A stretch of 64,000 nt of DNA, taken from NCBI GenBank assembly GCA_947652605.1, contig OX393576.1:12860575-12924574 (forward strand). The letters are read 5' to 3'. Of the stretch, positions 34,587-46,313 are shown piece by piece. Every line of letters starts with the position of its first letter. Position 1 is the stretch's first letter. Source of the stretch: Elmis aenea. Its lineage: Eukaryota; Arthropoda; Insecta; Coleoptera; Elmidae. The translations under genes were made by a program, and so were the position numbers. The notes under the pieces are model-generated. The model was not told the origin of the DNA. It saw only the letters and a program-made list of their open reading frames with translations, and made no database searches.

Positions 34587-34800
34587 CAATAAATGCTCGC
34601 GTCTTAGTTTCTTCTGAGATCTCCTTCTTACTCATTAACATTAAGCATTTATCAGTGGCGTGGTCAAATGTCGTCGCTGCAGCTATTCTTTTATTCAGTT
34701 CTTCCAATTTGCCGTTTCTGCAATTACCGTTCCTAAATATTTAAAATCTTATACATGCTCTATTCCTTCTTGGTCTACATAAAACAACTCACAATTTTAT

Positions 34801-36944
34801 TTATATAAGTGCAGTGTCAGCGAAAGAGTGTAAAAATATGCTACACAAGTTTTAAGACTCTCACTTGAAGTGATTTTTAAATAAACTTATTTCTATAACC
34901 AAAACATTCAATTAACAATAATGTTCAGTTGAAACTCGATTGTCAGTTTATTGACAGACTTCTAAAGGATGTCGCTTGTTATTAAGAAAACGTGTATTAT
35001 CCGAAATATTGTCAAAAAAATGTATTATTACGAATACAGTTACCAGTTTTATTACTTATTTGACAATCAGGTTTTCTAATTATGTACCTGGAAAGTCTTA
35101 GTTCTTGATATTCGACATTATTAAGTTTTATTTGTAATATAAATTAGATTTTTAAAATTAAACATGTTTTAAAAAAAGTGTAGTCGAATATTACACCATT
35201 AAAATGACTTGCACGGACAAAACAATAAAATAAACTAGCTTTAAAGTATTTTTACGTCGATCATGTTAGCTCGCTTACCTTTTAAATTGTTAAAAAGAGC
35301 TGGAAGTTAATCCACTTGGATAAGCAAACATCAAATCAATATTTTAAAATACGTTGAATCGTATTAATCTTGAAAAATGACATAAATAAAGTAAACGGAT
35401 ATATTTTATGCAGCACAAAAGTTGTTATATCTATGTAAATATAATATCATCTCGAAGACCGTCTGATCAAGAAATGTAACAGGCATACCAGGAATCTTTG
35501 AATATTTCAAATCAAATTGTGTAAAGGCAACGACGTATATATTTTAATTAAAACATCTAGTATTGTCGATGGATTTATTTGGAGCGTTATTCGTGTAAAA
35601 GAGCAATCAATACATTTACAAAGTTAAAATCAGAGACAAATAATCAGATGACAATGATTTTCTAAAAAAATCACAACACGTTTACTGAAAAAACAAAACG
35701 AAACATGTTTGAACATTTATCGGCTGTGTAGCATCACAAACAATTCATATTAATGTCATTTAAATACATAAAACGCGTTAACAACTGTGGAATGTAATTT
35801 TTGCAGCTTTTATGATTGTGTATTTGCTTTGTAACTTGAGTAATTTTCCGGTTTGAATTCACCGATAATTTGTCATTATTATTAACGACTTTTGTGTCAT
35901 GATGTATAGTTTTAATTGTAAGTTATTGGCATGTACATGTTATTTAGTTATGAGTTTATATTTTTATTAACAACTAACAACAAATTTGTCACTTGATTTA
36001 TTTTGAAGAAAAAACGGATCTCGGAAACCGTTAGAGATAAAGAGGTGGTGTAATTACCACAATGTGCATATTATGCCCAATTCCCAAAAATCCTTTACAT
36101 TCTAAAAATCTTCTATTCAATTTTATTTACGTTTTTTAAATTATCAACAGTGATTGTAAAAAAATTGGTATTTATAATTAAGGCAACTGCGTTGTTAAAT
36201 TTGACAAATCCTGCTTGCTTTTTGAGATGCTATAGTCAGCTTTTTTATTTTTTATGGATGCAATATCGAATAAACTATCAATTGGCGAATTATATAGCGC
36301 ATACAATATTAAATGTTAAATAAATATCGTATCATTTCAAATATTTTCCGATTTGGATTTTAACATTCTACAAACACATATAGATTTTCATTGTTTGAGC
36401 TCTAAGGGTCTATTTACAACGTTTTGATACGCTTGACTCATCAACGGTTCTAGTTTTTTATATTGTATGCTTACTTTTATTACAGTTTATAATAGTCCTT
36501 AGCAAACTGTGGGTATATAGTCATATACAGTCGTTTATAAATATTTTTCGTTTTAATGAGATTTCAAAGAAAACAGTTTCATTAAATTTTTAAAAACTAA
36601 TCTCAGCTGTTTTAATTAAATGTGAACGTTTCGATATTTTGAATAGAAAAATCACGATATCATACGAAGTCGAATCCCAATGCTGAGCAACTTAAATGAG
36701 TCAGTCTGAATATGTATTTGAAGTAACATTAATATGTATGAGGGTGCGTTTTCCCTTGTGGTAATGATATTCCATCAAATTTGGTAAAATTGGCCGAACG
36801 TATTGTCAACTTTTGCTGATTGACGTGTATACAGATGCGCCCAAAACACAAACACCCGAAAAAAAATAATTTTAGTATAATTTTAGTATGATTTTAAAAC
36901 CGACTAATATTTGGTTAATCAAAAAAATGGTGTTTAAGTGCCGG
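34801..36944. other. AT-rich stretch, nothing recognised
   Basis: About 2.1 kb without a supported gene, repeat end or RNA; the longest quiet stretch in the window apart from 52.6-54.7 kb. Confidence 0.55.
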
Positions 36945-37512
36945 GTCCGATGCTATGGCATTTTTAATCGCACTCTCTTTAAAAGCATTTTTAAATACAA
37001 AACATTATTTCTCGGAATTTTTTTTACACTTTGTTCCTTAGTCTCAGCTTTTCCGAAAAATCAGTTTGATTTTCCGAAAATTTCACTTGACCAAAGTTGT
37101 AGCCCATAAAATTTGCTATGCGAAATGGGCCGTCGGTTTTTTTGTACAACCTTTCGTTTTAAAGATACAGCGGTTGCAAAGTCGAAGAATGAATTAAAGT
37201 TTTTAAATTTTTAAATTTTTTTTGTACAAACTGCTTTATAACTCTTAAACCATTGGCTGTAGACAAAAAATAATTATAACCAATTTTGTAGAGAATTTCA
37301 TGCTCTATTAAAACGCTTTAAGGTATTATACGATAAAATTGATATTTTCGGCGACAGAGCCTTTTAAATGCAGAAGTGTAAAAAAATCAAGTAAGTGTTG
37401 ATTTCTGCTTAGCATTTGATTTTAGAAAAAAATTGTACTTGAAATTTCTTCTTAAAAAAAGGTCCTCTATCACCACTTAAAATATTTTCGGTGATAACGG
37501 GGACACCCTGTA
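36945..37512 (+). mobile_element. P4 right arm, solo
   Basis: From CCGATGCTATGGCATTTTTA through TCGCACTCTCTTTAAAAGC, GTAGCCCATAAAATTTGCTA and GGTCCTCTATCACCACTTAA to the end CGGGGACACCCTGTA. It matches the right arm of the palindrome at 50,569-52,266 nearly base for base, but with no left arm. Confidence 0.88.
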
Positions 37513-38628
37513 TATATTTCAGTACGAGGCTGCTATAAATATAAGATAGTTTCATGATTAAATCACGTTTTTTTCCAACCGTGAATAAATCACTGCAGAC
37601 AAAAAAAGACATTTTAGTTTTTGTATAAGCATTGGTATTGTAATTGAGTCCTTAGTCTCTCGGATTCTCCTGAACCATTAAAAACAGCTTGCGATATAGT
37701 AATGATTTACTAAAGAAAAACGCCACTTAAGGAAAACCACAGTCCTAATGATCTACGTTATCTAAGTTTTTTGTATGCGTTTTCCACCATGTACAAGAGA
37801 GCGACATCGGAAACTATTTTTATAATGTTTTTATTGCCACGAAAGTAGGAAACGGTTCTGCTCCTTTTTAATACAACGCGGACTTTAAGTTTTATAAATA
37901 AAATTATCTTCAATTTCAGTAAATATTCGATAATTGCTGAAATGATAATTTAAAACACTTAATACCCTACTACAATTTCACGATGCTAAACTAAAAACAT
38001 TATATTAATGAAGGCGGATTCGATATAATTTTATACAGATTGATCCGAATTCAAAGTATTTGTAGTGTATTTCGGTAACTATGACGGAGAAAATCTGATT
38101 TATGTCTCTGAGGCTACTTTTAAAAAATAATTGTTAATTAATGATTTTCGTATTTTTGTTGTTGAAGAAAATTTTAATTATGACGATTATAAATATGTTC
38201 CACAACTGCTGTATTTTTACAAATAGAAAAAACACTACAAAAAGGGGACTTCACTGCCGAAATGCATATTAAATTTTTTCTGCAATCGACAAAGAAATAG
38301 CGAAAAATCAAACAAACACATAAAGTTTTACTTCATCTGTCAGATTCTCATTCTCCTGTCAAATAAATATCTTTGAACAAAAGCACGCTCAATTTTTCTA
38401 AATTTAACCAATAAGCGTAGCGCATTTTACTTTTTTACTGCCTAAACGTCTTTTTTACTGCCTAGGCAGTACAAATAATTATTACAGCCGCTTTTGGGTA
38501 GATACTTATTGAACTAGTTTAGTGACGATTGCAGAAAAAAGTGTGATTTGGTGAATTTTGATTTTTTGTATGGAACCTATAGTGAGCTAAGACTTTTTTT
38601 TGAAAATACCGTTTTTTCAGCATTCAAT
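37513..38628. other. Unassigned stretch
   Basis: About 1.1 kb with no supported feature. CTGCCTAAACGTCTTTTTTA and CTGCCTAGGCAGT near 38,440-38,470 form small local repeats. Confidence 0.5.
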
Positions 38629-40500
38629 ATACACTGTGTCCAGAATTGGAGGCTCACCATGGGTAAATTTTAAACCGTAATAGATACCTACAAGGTCGGT
38701 CAAATGGGACAAAAGTTGCCTACTTCATAGAGCAGCGATGCTTTTGTTTTTGAAAAAAAAAAAAAACAAGGTAATTTGATATTGATGAAAAACCAAAAAT
38801 GTGGCATTTTTTTTACATGAATTTATCTCAGTTGCTATGAGATCTATCAAAAAAAGTTTTCAACAAAAGTGATAGATATATTTGATTGCAATAAAATAGT
38901 GGCAATCCATTCTTTTAATATTGCACATTTTACGAGATACAGCATAAACTTGCATTTTTTTTAATGCAAACCATAGTTGATTTTTGTGTCATTCGAAAGC
39001 TTATTTTATTCTCTTTTCAATGATGTGCCACATGATACATTTATTTTGAAATTTGACGGCTCAAACATTAAGTCAGAAATTAATAACGTCGGGTTTCATC
39101 TATTAGCTGATAAGAAACAAAAGAACGCCTAAAAAAGCAAAAAATCCAATATTGGTAATACCGTTTTGTAATTTTTGATAGCAAAATCAAAGATAATAAA
39201 TCAATTAATCAATTACATAGGCTGTAAAACAAATTTTGGTTAGATCTAGTTCAAGTATTGTCAGTACTGTCATTGTAAATATACGATAATATGGCTTCCT
39301 CCGGTTTTGAAAAAGACAGATATGTTTTATCTGTATATTAATAGCTCAAGGAATTCAAAACGAGCATTTACTGATTACATGAATTTGTATCCAAAGAGGC
39401 GACAACCTCACAGAACTGTATTTTCTAAACTGGAAAAAAATCTCAGAGTTTGGTTCGTAAAAAACCAGGTAAAAATTATAAACAAAACAAAGAGATCCAG
39501 GGAATAGGAGTACTTGCTGCTACAACTGTTGAAACTGAACCCATTTCACTGATTATGACCATTCAGATTTAGAAGTTTATTGGTAATTTAATGTTTGACC
39601 ATCAAATTGATAGTTTATAATTAACTTTTTTACATTTTTAAAATAGTCTTTCCAAATGGAAAAGGTGTTATTTATACATAAACAACTCTCTTGTATAAGA
39701 TTGCACATAGTACCTATAAGAAAAACAAAGACGCTTTTAAGAAATTACTGTAGAAAATCAATTAGTTAGTGTTCGAAGAGTCAACACTTCAAACTTATTT
39801 TTTTTGTGAAAATAATCAAGGTTTATAATTTTTTTTTGTAAATGTTTATTTAAACATTCAAAATTGCGTACTAGATTTATGACATAAAAATGGTTGTACA
39901 TATTATATGATATAATTTGTTAGTGTGTTGTGTTGTAAATAAAATAATTCATTTATACGTTGATTTTTTGCTTTGTTTAGGCGTTACTTTGTTTCTTATC
40001 AGCTAATAGGTGAAACCCGACGTTATTAATTCATGGCTTGTTTAATTGTATTCATCAAAATCGTTTTTTAACGTTAGAGCCGTCAATTTTCAAAATAAAT
40101 GTATCATATGGCACATCATTGAAAAGCGAAAAAAAAAGCTCTCGAATGACATAAAAATCAACTATGGTTTGTATTTAAAAAATGCTAGTTTATGCTGTAT
40201 CTCGTAAAATATGCAACATTAAAAAAATGGAGTGCCGCATTTTATGGCAATCAAAAATATCTACCACTTTTGTTAAAAACTTTTTTGCTATATCTTATGG
40301 CAACTGAGATAAATTCATGTAAAGATATGACACATTTTTTGTTTTTCATTAATATCAAATTAGCCTTGAATTTGTTTTTTCAAAAACAAAAGCATCTATT
40401 GCTCTATGAAATAGGTAACTTTTGTCCCATTTGACCGACCTTGTAGCTATTACGGTTTAAAAGTTACCCATGGTGAGCCTCGAATTCTGGACACACTATA
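38629..40500. mobile_element. P8 long inverted-repeat element with coding relic
   Basis: Ends TACACTGTGTCCAGAATT and AATTCTGGACACACTATA. Left arm 38,629-39,145 and right arm 39,963-40,500 are complementary: GGCTCACCATGGGTAA, GGGACAAAAGTTGCCTA, CATTGAAAAG-type, CGACGTTATTAATT-type and AGCTGATAAGAAACAAA blocks recur inverted. The 817-bp centre holds a DUF4817-like coding fossil, so this copy still retains part of its gene. TA at the junctions fits the Tc1/mariner (IS630) superfamily, known to include DUF4817-plus-DDE transposases in insects. Confidence 0.85.
39291..39555 (+). pseudogene. DUF4817-like transposon protein, N-terminal relic
   Basis: An ATG at 39,291 opens MASSGFEKDRYVLSVY and then stops. 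One base over, the frame 39,307-39,507 continues with NSSRNSKRAFTDYMNLY, then PKRRQPHRTVFSKLEKNLR, the signature of the DUF4817 helix-turn-helix: in the family about 20 residues after the start comes YxxRYPxRRQPxxxxFxxL. Further on, GVLAATTVETEPISL (39,510-39,555) resembles the VLAAVxxNPxISxRxI segment that follows. So a frameshift lies near 39,335 and another near 39,507. The domain is thought to bind the transposon ends; the DDE catalytic part is gone. Assignment is from memory of the motif and should be tested by profile search. Confidence 0.65.
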
Positions 40501-41460
40501 AACAGTGCTGGTAAGTCTGGTTACAGGCAAATATCTAAAATGTCACTGAAGGTAATAAAATTATGTAGTATCTAGTAATTGTCGGTTGTGCCGAATTGTG
40601 GGTTGCAAAGCGACTTCCGGCTTATCCGGAAAAGGACCCAAAGTTTGACATTTAAAATGTTATATGTACTTTTTATATTTGAAAACAGAACTCCGTGTCA
40701 AAAGCTCGCTTTTTATTTTTATATTTCCACTTATGTGCGCTACTAATTAAGATTTCCTGCGATTATGTATTACACGTATTTACATATTACATGCTAAAAA
40801 CGTTAGCTCGCGTATTTCAACAACAGCAAATGCTCGAATATGTCCTTAAAAAGTTTTACCTTCACGAACATGCATGTAATTCTAAACATCAGTTTAAAAA
40901 TTCCATCGAAAAGTTAAACTACACGTGCCGAAAAGTCGACCTAACGTATTTCAATTTAACTTTCTTTAATAGTGTATACGTAGTAAATGTGCATTAGTAT
41001 CGTCGGTTTTCAACTGGGTTTCGCGGACATCTGAACGCCTGGGTCGAAAGCAAGTGATCGTGAATCGAAAAATGTACGCATTGGCATTATAACTTCTGTT
41101 AATGTTTCTGGGCATTGATCAACAATTATGTGTAATGTTCTGTGAGGCATCTGATGGCAATAAATTTTAAGGTACTGTGCTACAAAAGTCAGCAATTTAA
41201 ATAAATGTCGGAGCATGCTTACCACAAAAACAAAGGGCAAAAACAATCGCGCACAAAGCCCACTAAGTCTAGTATTTTTGCATATTTAAAGTGTATTTTT
41301 TTTTACAACTTTTTATTGCGGATAGATAAATGTAAGGATTCGTTGGCAGGCAATCGGTAATCGGTCGTACTTGCTCGATTGTCGATTAATTAGTAATCTG
41401 TATTTTTACCGATTTATTTATGGTTAACTAGTCTTTTGGCCGATTAATCGGTTATCATTA
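40501..41460. other. Unassigned stretch
   Basis: Contains two frames of 100 and 78 codons (40,695-40,997 plus; 41,010-41,246 minus), neither recognised. GGTTTTCAACTGGGTTTCGCGG near 41,005 resembles a hAT end, but no partner was found. Short GATTAATCGGTTA repeats occur near 41,385-41,455. Confidence 0.4.
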
Positions 41461-42095
41461 TACAGGGTGAGTCATTAGTGCGGGATCGGTCGATTGTGGC
41501 TAAACGGTTTGAGATAGAAAGTTGATTCAAACGCTATTTTATACGATACAAATATTTTTAAATATACAGGGTGAGTCACCTCTCTGGAACAAATAGCAAC
41601 TTTTACATTTCAAATACAACTCCCCATTTTTTATTTAATATTTATCACCGCCTTTATTTTACCTTTGCATCAATATAAAATACTACAGGTTTTTATGTCA
41701 AAATAATAATTTTCAAAAATTTTCAAGGTCTTAGGTCTTTATTAAAAAAATCTCCTTAAGTTATTTTTCGAAGTACAGAGTTGTAATTTGGTAAGGACAT
41801 GCAGAAAACATTGCTCTATTCGCTCGATATGTAAAAGTTTGAATCACACATACAGGGTGTTCATAAATGGGTGACAACTTCCATGGTTTTCAAAAGCTCG
41901 TAACTCATTTTTTTTTCAAATGCAAACCCCTGTATTTTCTTATGTCATCGAATTCGTCTTTATTTGTTATTTCATTTTTTGTTAAGTACGTCCTATACCC
42001 AAAACACATACTTTCCGAGATATTCGACATTTTCTTTTCTAATCGTTATGGAAGCAAATAGAGTGCCGTGAAAATCGAAAAAACTGACTGTTTTT
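41461..42095 (+). mobile_element. P6 element, second copy
   Basis: Same three successive left-type ends as at 22,954: TACAGGGTGAGTCATTAG (41,461), TACAGGGTGAGTCACC (41,565) and TACAGGGTGTTCATAAA (41,851), followed by CTTCCATG-TTTTCAAAAGC and GAGTGCCGTGAAAATCG. It stops at a P1 fragment. Confidence 0.8.
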
Positions 42096-42530
42096 GGTAC
42101 ATTTAGGTTACTTAAATCGGCTTTGAAGGTTGCGAAATCGGTTTTTTGACAAAAAGTTATTTTTTAAATGGAACTCTGGTGGTACAAGCGGTTATTTAAA
42201 TGGAGGATTTTCTAACGAATCCATCGATACCAATAACTTGTATTTTTATTAAGAGTCTGCTTCAAAAACTACAAATTATTGTAACGATTTATTAAGAGAT
42301 TCTGTTAATTGCAGTACACTGTGCAACAAAACAAAAACAAAGGTGCTGCGAAAGATCGCTGTGGAAACAAAAAATGCTTGTTTACGTGTTTATATGTCAT
42401 TGCGGTGGTAGAAAAATGAATACAGTCATTAAATTAAAACTTGATAAAAAAAATTTGGTTCAAAAACTATTTGAGGTTATAAAAATTAACCATAATAGTG
42501 CAGAAAAAATAGAGGGTGTCAGATATTTAA
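42096..42530 (+). mobile_element. P1 fragment
   Basis: TTTAGGTTACTTAAATCGGC and TTGAAGGTTGCGAAATCGG match the P1 arm near 4,150. It runs to the P1 centre and on to the ATTTGAGGTTAT-AAAATTAACC segment. It is fused without spacer to the P6 copy. Confidence 0.75.
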
Positions 42531-43255
42531 AAAACTTATATTTTTGATTATATTTGCTTGTGCTCACCCTGCACACTGGGCTTTATTTCAACTTTGACAT
42601 TATTGGGATACCTATTATGTAGTGTAGAGTTTTACTTCAATATAAAATGTTTTATTGTTATTTGATTCCTTGCAACAAAAACTATTTTATTTAATATCAA
42701 CGCCAAAAAAAACTACGTCACTCGTTTTATTACATTTTTTAATCAACATAAAGCACTTTATAAAAAATTCACAATATTTGATGTTCAGAAAAACAATCCT
42801 GTTTTTTCAATTGGCAGCTACGAAACAAACAAAAACAATGCAAATGCGTCAAAACCAAATATTGCAAATAAGTTTTCCATTGTTTTTGTTCGTTTCGTAG
42901 TTGTCAATTTTAATTTTAATATTGTACATCAAATGCATGAAATCTTTTCAAGTGTTTTACATCGTTGGAAAGGTAATAAAAATGACGCCATAACCATACT
43001 CAAATATGGCGTCCATATACATTAACAAGTTGGTCATCGCTCATCGTTATGAAGAATTAATAATAAATGAAAGTAAAATATTTTAGATCCGACTTTAGAA
43101 GTCTTTTTAAAAAAAGTGTCACAATAATTTTGACGTTAAAACACATCACAAGTATAGGGGATGTAAAAAGAAATTAAATAAATCTAAAATTAAAAATGAT
43201 AAACCCATTTTGATTTTAGATTCGTATTAGACATTAAATGTGCAACATATATATA
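42531..43255. other. Unassigned stretch
   Basis: About 720 bp. A pair of inverted CAATTGGCAGCTACGAAAC / GTTTCGTAGTTGTCAATT blocks (42,808 and 42,891) flanks a short segment, which may be a tiny hairpin element. Confidence 0.45.
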
Positions 43256-43326
43256 TTTTAACCGACGTTGTATCTTTTATAATAAACGAGATCCCTATGC
43301 TTTTCTGGGCAGTGGGCACCCTGTGC
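43256..43326 (+). mobile_element. P7-type right-end fragment
   Basis: TCTTTTATAATAAACGAGAT and CCCTATGC lead to GGGCACCCTGTGCA, following the same order as the P7 right end at 31,725-31,786. Confidence 0.6.
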
Positions 43327-43362
43327 ATCAAAATAAAATGGTAATATATTTGAACTTTATAA

Positions 43363-43525
43363 AGGCCTCCACAGACCGACGCGCTGGCGGTGGCGGTGGC
43401 GGTGGCGGTCAGATTTAACCTTAATGAGTGAGTGAGATCGTGCATCCCACTTGTTTCCTAAGGTTACATCTGACCGCCCCCGCTACCGCCACCGCCACCG
43501 CCACTGCGTCGGTCTGTGGAGACCT
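43363..43525. mobile_element. 163-bp Harbinger-like MITE
   Basis: Ends AGGCCTCCACAGACCGACGC and GCGTCGGTCTGTGGAGACCT are inverted over about 65 bp, including GGCGGTGGCGGTGGCGGT arrays and CTGACCGC blocks. The flanking TAA on both sides (43,360-43,362, 43,526-43,528) fits the 3-bp TWA duplication of PIF/Harbinger elements. The hairpin is GC-rich and extremely stable. Confidence 0.85.
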
Positions 43526-43678
43526 TAATGCTAATTTCATCGCATATTTATCTAAAAGATTACGTTCCAGGTAAAAAAATTAAGAATTAAAAGCCTGTAC
43601 GGTTCTAAATATGACTTAATATAAATTCTTTGATATTTTAAAATTTATTTGGCTCTAGAATAGACACGTTTTTTAATA

Positions 43679-43900
43679 TACAGGGTGATTCAGTTGGACT
43701 GTTGCACCTGTTATTTGAAGAGGAAACTTCTGTAAACCTTCTATTTTTGTAAATTGCAGGACAGTCTCTACCAAATTCCGTTACAATGTTTATATTCCGA
43801 TGAATTTTTTTTTGAAATGACAATACTTTTTTTAATTCATTCTGAAAGAGATGAAATTCTAAATCCAATAAAAACATACATAGGAAAGTTCTTGAAAAAA
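43679..43900 (+). mobile_element. Lone P-type left arm
   Basis: Begins TACAGGGTGATTCAGTTGGA. No complementary arm follows; the right limit is uncertain. Confidence 0.5.
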
Positions 43901-45070
43901 TGTGTTTAAAATTACTTATTATTTTTCACACAACGTTGTATTTAACTAAACAACACACGATCGCTTCAGTAATTGACAGTTTTTAACTTGTCTAATTGTG
44001 GACGAAAAATCATTATTTTGTGTGTATTAAACACTCCCTTACGAAAAAAACGATGATCAAAAGATGGTGGGGCTAGAGCTTTTCCTTTCCATAAAATATT
44101 CTCTTTTCAATCTAGTTGTCGTAAACATGACGACGGTTTGTGTTCTTAGGTTAAAAACGACATGAGATCGAAATTCTTGGTTTTCTCATTATTTCGTTGC
44201 ATTATAAGATATGATATCATCTAATTGAAAGAGTGCTACGATTTTTATTTATTGTAAAAAAGTGTAGCGCAAACTGCTACAAACGAAGACGTTTTCAATC
44301 AAGTTTCCGTGATGAATTTGCAATTCTAACTTAAGCCGCAATAAAAACAAACCTGTAAATCTTTTAGAAATTACAATTTTCGCGAAGTAAACCAATGGCT
44401 TAGAACCACTTCAAGTGGAATTATTATTTCCGGCTCGAAAAAGAATGCATCCGTTGTTACATTGTTCCTACGTCTAAAATAAGTGACATTTATACGGTAC
44501 GAAAAATTAATGACCTATTCATAATTGTGTTTTTTTCCTCTTTTATGTAACCTAATTATGTGCAACTGAAAAAACCAAAGTATTTTGATAAAATTACATT
44601 TCTATGTATACTACCTACAACTTTTCTGCTATTTAAAAAACTTAAAAGGTCATTTTTAGTTTAATAAACAAAATTCTTATGACGTAATAAATTTTTTATT
44701 ACATTTTAAGTTGTTACATTGCAATTTAAATTACTTTTGCAGTTATTAAAATTTTTCGTGCTGCGAAATATTGACTCGAAACAGTAAACGATATTAAAAT
44801 TGCTTGTTAGAATCGTTATTAAATATCGAAAGTCTAATTATAAAAAGTTCCCTTTAAAAGCGAATTTTTAGATTTTCAATTGTATTTCGCATTTGTTTTA
44901 AGGTTCATTGGACGAGTTTTAAACATTTTCCTGTTGTCTACGCGTGTTATGTTTCGAGATATTTACATTTAAGCGATATAAGAATTATTTATCAATATGA
45001 TTCTCAGGAATTTATAACAACAGTTGTAGTAAGACAGAGGGCACGTTAGCTCTACTTTTTATAATTCCAA
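43901..45070. other. Unassigned stretch
   Basis: About 1.2 kb with no supported feature. Confidence 0.5.
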
Positions 45071-45140
45071 TCGTTACAGTAATTAGGAGTGCAAAGAAAA
45101 TACAAAGAAAGTCCGCTGGGGATGGAATAAAGAAAAGCAA

Positions 45141-45558
45141 TATCTTTATCAGAACTGGTCTTTGCAGATCATGTGGTGCTATTAGCTAAAAACGGAAAGA
45201 ACGCAACATAATCTGGGAATATGGGCAGATACTTTGAGAAATACAATATGAGCAGCAATACAAAAAAAGACAAAGACTATGGTTATAACAAAGCATCATG
45301 TAACTGTTTCAGTCATGCTAGAACAAGAAAGGATAGAGCAGCTATCAAATTTTAAATATTTAGGAGCGATAATAGTAAAGAACGGTAAATTGGAAGAAGA
45401 GCTGAATAACAGCATAGCTGCAGCGTCGAAATTTCATCATGCCACTAATAAATGCTTGATAAGTAAGAAAGAGATCTTAAATGAAAGAAAGACGCGAGTA
45501 TTTAATGCAGTGTACGTACCCATTCTCACTCATAGTTCAGAAACTTGGGCTCTAAAGT
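45141..45558 (+). pseudogene. LINE-B reverse transcriptase, catalytic region to C-terminus
   Basis: SELVFADHVVLLAKNGKN at 45,150-45,200 is the catalytic box, but with FADH in place of FADD: the second catalytic aspartate has become histidine, which would abolish activity. A frameshift follows. The 45,279-45,749 frame then carries EQERIEQLSNFKYLGAIIVK, NGKLEEELNNSIAAASK and VFNAVYVPILTHSSETWALK, the region just downstream in this family, up to the TIR insertion at 45,561. Codons after that point belong to the inserted element and not to LINE-B. Confidence 0.82.
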
Positions 45559-45560
45559 CT

Positions 45561-46125
45561 GTTTTATACTATACTATTTTTTCGTTTAAGAAAATCGTAT
45601 ACGATTTTCTAGTATGGTGTCAATCAGAAATTAAAAATCTTGAACGAAAAATTCGTACGAAATTACTACATGCTCTAAATGCGTCAAATTTTAGCATGGG
45701 CGTGTTCTGTGGCATGGGCGCATGCGTATTCTACTGCAACTGTATCTGACCGCATGTCATTTGTGGGTTAGGTTAACTGAAACAATCAAACGATGTTAAA
45801 TACTACTTATTACCGTTATAATCCCTCACAATTTATTTTGTAGGAATAAATATGTAGAATGGAACAAGCGTTAAATATACGTTAAATTTGAAAATGATTC
45901 GCTTTCTGTTCTGTGATCAAATTGAACATTTGACATGGTTGCTCAAGGTGCCAACAAAATATGATAAAAGTTACTAATGAATAACCAAAATATTTTGGGG
46001 TTTTCGTACCAAAAAATAGTACAATGTAAAAGATTCATATTTTCTATACTAAATTCTTGAACGAAATTTTTGTATCAAAAATCGTATACGATTTTCTTAA
46101 ACGAAAAAATAGTATAGTATAAAAC
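45561..46125. mobile_element. TIR element with 48-bp ends and 5-bp duplication
   Basis: The first and last 48 bp are perfect inverted copies: GTTTTATACTATACTATTTT at the left edge and its complement at the right. AGTCT flanks it on both sides (45,556-45,560, 46,126-46,130). Within each end lies the perfect 18-bp palindrome AAAATCGTATACGATTTT. No coding frame recognised. The superfamily is unclear; a 5-bp duplication does not by itself point to one. Confidence 0.85.
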
Positions 46126-46313
46126 AGTCTTAACAACAAAGCAAAAACAAAGGATACAGACGGAGGAGATGAGATTTTCGAGAAGACAGAAGACTGTAGA
46201 CTAATTGATAAGATAAAGAAAGATAAAATTAAACAACCTAGGAGGAAAAGACATTAAGAAAAAGATGGAGACAAACAAAGTGAAATGGCTGGGACATTTA
46301 CTTACATATATCA
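46126..46313 (+). pseudogene. LINE-B C-terminal coding piece
   Basis: TKQKQRIQTEEMRFSRR, then a decayed KI-rich stretch and METNKVKWLGHLLTYI, as in LINE tails where a QLRWLGHLLRM-like block follows MRFLRR. A continuous frame at 46,265-46,690 starts in this piece and runs straight into LINE-A, so that ORF is a junction artefact. Confidence 0.75.

Larger units (their letters stand above)
33051..34800 (-). mobile_element. LINE-B copy split by two hATs
   Basis: LINE-B pieces on the minus strand: 34,595-34,800, 33,995-34,018 and 33,051-33,209. Joined in this order they follow the plus-strand copy at 45,330-46,300: FKYLGT-like residues, the AAATGCTTAATG segment, GCGAG(C/T)ATTTAATGCA, TTAGTTCAGAAACT, AAGCAAAAACAAAG and GATGGTTGGGAC. 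Two hATs with 8-bp duplications interrupt it 40 bp apart. Its far end meets the tandem-repeat foldback at 33,050. Stops are frequent; it is a fossil. Confidence 0.85.

Noticed and set aside
40695..40997. 100-codon plus-strand ORF
   Set aside because: Composition typical of AT-rich chance frames; nothing recognised.
41005..41280. hAT-like end GGTTTTCAACTGGGTTTCGCGG plus a 78-codon frame
   Set aside because: No second end, no 8-bp duplication, and the frame lacks hAT motifs.
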